Shown here piece after piece: positions 61,979 through 64,000 of a stretch of DNA of 64,000 nt (within the stretch, counting starts at the first letter, position 1; each line of letters begins with the position of its first letter). The notes under the pieces are model-generated. The model worked only from the letters and a program-made list of their open reading frames with translations. It was not told the DNA's origin and ran no database searches. Made by a program: the position numbers and the translations under genes. Source of the DNA: a bacterium (GTDB lineage: Bacteria > Verrucomicrobiota > Kiritimatiellia > CAIKKV01 > CAIYGI01); contig JANYBP010000011.1 of NCBI GenBank assembly GCA_025360745.1, forward strand, positions 44,365 to 108,364, written 5' to 3'.

Positions 61979-64000
61979 CCGGACTTTCGCTATTCGAGAG
62001 GCTGAATGTCGTAAATCCTCGATAATCGAGGAGTTCCGTTGAAAAGTCTGTAGCCACTATGGCATTTCGAGTGATCCGGCGGATGTGATTCTGGGCGGTG
62101 CTTGGGGTGGTAGTTTCCAACCCAGCGCGGTGATGACAAGTTGCTGGTCCGGCTCAGGTTTGCTGTACCGCGAGAAAATCAGTTCACGACCGTCCGTGGT
62201 TGGGAAGTGGACATCGAGCATTTGAACAGCGGCGAGTTTTTCCAAGGCTTGGCGAGGCGTAAACCCCGGTGCGTGGGCCGCAAGCAAGGTTTTCAGCGTC
62301 ACATGAAGGCAGTAGGCGATGAACGCGACGAGGATATGGCCTTCGATGCGAGACATTTCCTGATGAAAAACCGGGCGTATCTCGATGTCGCCCTTGAGCG
62401 TCCTGAAGGCGGACTCAACTTCGCCAAGTTTCAGGTAAAATTCCCAGAGGGACGCCGGGTCTCCGCCAAGGATGTTCGACCGTAGAAGGTATCTACCCTC
62501 TCGGCGGCGGCCTTTGCGCAGCGCGTCCCTGTCGATGCCATACGTGAAAGTGGCGGGCATTTTCGGCCCGCCGTTTTTGGGAAGGCCAGGCAGCGTGACG
62601 GCGACGAATCGCGCGTCGCGCCCCGCCTCATGGCGGACTGCGCCGATTTTCTGTAGCAAGGTCTCGTAAGCGATGGGTTTTGCCGCCAGCGCGGCCAGAT
62701 GTTTCAGCAGTTTTTTCATACGGCGGCGACGCATGGCGCGCTCCTTATTCACCCGATCTCCGCTCTCGATGAAAACCGTGACCTCTTCCTCTCCTGGAAG
62801 AAGTTTTACCCGTACGTTGTCGCGCACATGCTGCCACGGCTTTTCGGCCAGAGACGCCTCCATTTTCGAGAGCCGGCCCTTCGGCGTCCCGACCACGTAC
62901 TGACCACCACGCGTACGGAGTGCTTTAAGCGTCTCCTCCGTCGGTATGCCCCTGTCCATCAGCCATACGCGACGGGCTTTACCGTAGAGGCTCTCAACCT
63001 TATCCAGAAACGTTCGCAACGTTGTGCAGTCCGCCGTGTTGCCAGACATCACCTCATAGGCCACGGGAAAACCCTCTGGCGTTACCACCAGCGCGACGAC
63101 GACTTGCACGCAGTCAGGGCGGTGGTCGCGGCTGTAACCGAACCGCCGCTTGTCACCTTCTGCAAACGGTGGGTCGCTCTCAAAATACGTGCTGGTCAGG
63201 TCGTAGAGAAGAATGTCAAAGGAGGCGCTGAACATGTCCGCCCAGCGCTCCCTCAGAAACTGGAATAACGCGTCCTTGTGAGGCAGGGCTTTGTCGAGGC
63301 AGCGGTAGAGTGTGTCCTTTGCCGAAACCTCCGCGCCGCACCCCAGCAGATCCCGCATAGCGGACCGGCCAAACCATTCGCGATGTACCCGCCATTCACT
63401 CGAAGGTTCGATCAGACGATTCGCGCAAAGCACTTTCAGAACATCCAGCCAGTGTGTTCTTTTTCGCGAATCCGGCATCAACGCACCCCAGAAGCCGTCG
63501 AGTTCCAGCGTATTCCACAACTGGCAGAACGCCCAGCACGCGCCCCACTGCCGCGGATGGCACAGCGAGAATCCGCTCAGTATGATGGGCATGCTGTCCA
63601 CGCCGGCCTGCACGGACATATGGCGATCCGCTGGGATGAGCGACATCTGGCGCGTCTTCCCGCTCCCCTCGTCGAACACGGAAATCCGACGTGCCCACGA
63701 CGCGTGTTGCGTGTCGCTGATCTCCCCCAGATACAACACATGCCTTTCGAAACGCCGCCCTCCGCTCCCAGGCAGATGCTCAGAAATGCTCCAGTAGCGA
63801 TGCTCCTTGCCGTCTTTGAATCGTTTGTGGCATTTCAGATACATGACGGCGGTAGAATAACCCGCACACGCAACTTAAAAAAGAGGGTAGGTCTGTAGCC
63901 AAACGTTTTGCCGCATGAAAACAGCGAAAGCATTGGGGTTTTCAATGCGTCGCACCCAGAAAAAGGCGACTTTCAAGGTCGAATAGCGAAAGTCCGGCTA
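61976..64000 (-). mobile_element. IS4/IS1634-like insertion sequence with 22-bp perfect terminal repeats
   Basis: The left end at 61976-61997 begins TAGCCGGACTTTCGCTATTC and its exact reverse complement closes the window at 63979-64000; the identity covers 22 bases. The element is about 2.02 kb with one transposase gene on the minus strand. Target duplications cannot be judged because the right flank is outside the window. The left 80 bp between TIR and the transposase stop hold no gene; an ATTTCGAGGATT-like imperfect palindrome (CCTCGATAATCGAGG, 62018-62032) is present. Confidence 0.93.
62057..63844 (-). CDS. DDE transposase, IS4 superfamily (IS1634-like)
   Basis: A 595-residue transposase. 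The N-terminus MYLKCHKRFKDGKEHRYWSI is typical of IS1634-like proteins. The DDE residues are placed in DILLYDLTSTYFES, ARRVWLMDRGIPTEE and the YREK-type LWEFYLKLGEVESAFRTLKG. IEGHILVAFIAYCLHVTL is the usual C-terminal helix of the family. The frame is intact from start to stop and the terminal repeats are perfect, so the element is probably active or recently so. Confidence 0.93.
   Translation of the reverse strand: MYLKCHKRFKDGKEHRYWSISEHLPGSGGRRFERHVLYLGEISDTQHASWARRISVFDEGSGKTRQMSLIPADRHMSVQAGVDSMPIILSGFSLCHPRQWGACWAFCQLWNTLELDGFWGALMPDSRKRTHWLDVLKVLCANRLIEPSSEWRVHREWFGRSAMRDLLGCGAEVSAKDTLYRCLDKALPHKDALFQFLRERWADMFSASFDILLYDLTSTYFESDPPFAEGDKRRFGYSRDHRPDCVQVVVALVVTPEGFPVAYEVMSGNTADCTTLRTFLDKVESLYGKARRVWLMDRGIPTEETLKALRTRGGQYVVGTPKGRLSKMEASLAEKPWQHVRDNVRVKLLPGEEEVTVFIESGDRVNKERAMRRRRMKKLLKHLAALAAKPIAYETLLQKIGAVRHEAGRDARFVAVTLPGLPKNGGPKMPATFTYGIDRDALRKGRRREGRYLLRSNILGGDPASLWEFYLKLGEVESAFRTLKGDIEIRPVFHQEMSRIEGHILVAFIAYCLHVTLKTLLAAHAPGFTPRQALEKLAAVQMLDVHFPTTDGRELIFSRYSKPEPDQQLVITALGWKLPPQAPPRITSAGSLEMP

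Overview
The window reads as a chromosome segment from a high-GC Gram-negative bacterium, most plausibly of the PVC superphylum (Kiritimatiellota/Verrucomicrobiota/Lentisphaerota type). The supporting signs are a meso-diaminopimelate cell wall pathway (murE with a DNPR motif, lysA, dapA), a locus with seven prepilin-like genes, a eukaryote-like glycogen branching enzyme and many PVC-style conserved hypotheticals. No rRNA, tRNA or CRISPR array was found, so the phylum call is an inference.

Layout. 0-4.7 kb: an alanine-glyoxylate-type aminotransferase (cut by the left edge) and glcD form a minus-strand pair, followed by a radical SAM/SPASM protein and a Fic protein. 4.8-9.8 kb: priA, metG and a ParE-type toxin-antitoxin pair. 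10-23.6 kb: the division and cell wall (dcw) cluster mraZ-(small ORF)-rsmH-ftsL-ftsI-murE-murF, then an accessory island (MNT/HEPN pair, a decayed second murF 3' end, a cyclase-like unknown, an ankyrin protein), then mraY-lysA-dapA. 24-33.8 kb: nth, a DUF3187-like protein, a decayed ADP-ribosylglycohydrolase, an orphan AbiEii-like gene, a secreted prenyltransferase-repeat protein, an AMMECR1 gene overlapping glgB, a beta-helix protein and pyrF. 33.9-41.3 kb: a type II secretion/type IV pilus-like block with gspF/pilC, seven prepilin-like genes and a GspK-like protein. 41.6-49.2 kb: a DUF234-type ATPase, an ABC-2-like permease, thiG, an AraC regulator divergent from a lone corrinoid protein, and an MFS transporter. 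49.3-61.8 kb: ftsH, vapBC, then the overlapping run folP-TPR-ftsK-HTH(RodZ-like)-rimO-pgsA-zinc protein, an RHH/PIN pair and an N-acyl-D-amino-acid deacylase. 62-64 kb: an IS4/IS1634-like insertion sequence whose second terminal repeat ends at the last base of the window.

The most unusual content is between and at the edges of genes. About fifteen arrays are built strictly on a 7-bp period but mix different heptamer words in one phase. They supply stop codons to murF, glgB, ftsH, the beta-helix gene and a pseudopilin, and run inside the leader of another pseudopilin and inside a permease. A second layer is REP/BIME-like palindromes with a TGGAGG or GTAG head; three stem variants show compensatory base changes around a fixed loop. 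A textbook-like MraZ operator (four GTG cores exactly 10 bp apart, overlapping a promoter) precedes mraZ. The two PIN-toxin modules (vapBC, RHH/PIN) each have a strong promoter placed so that the transcript would be nearly leaderless.
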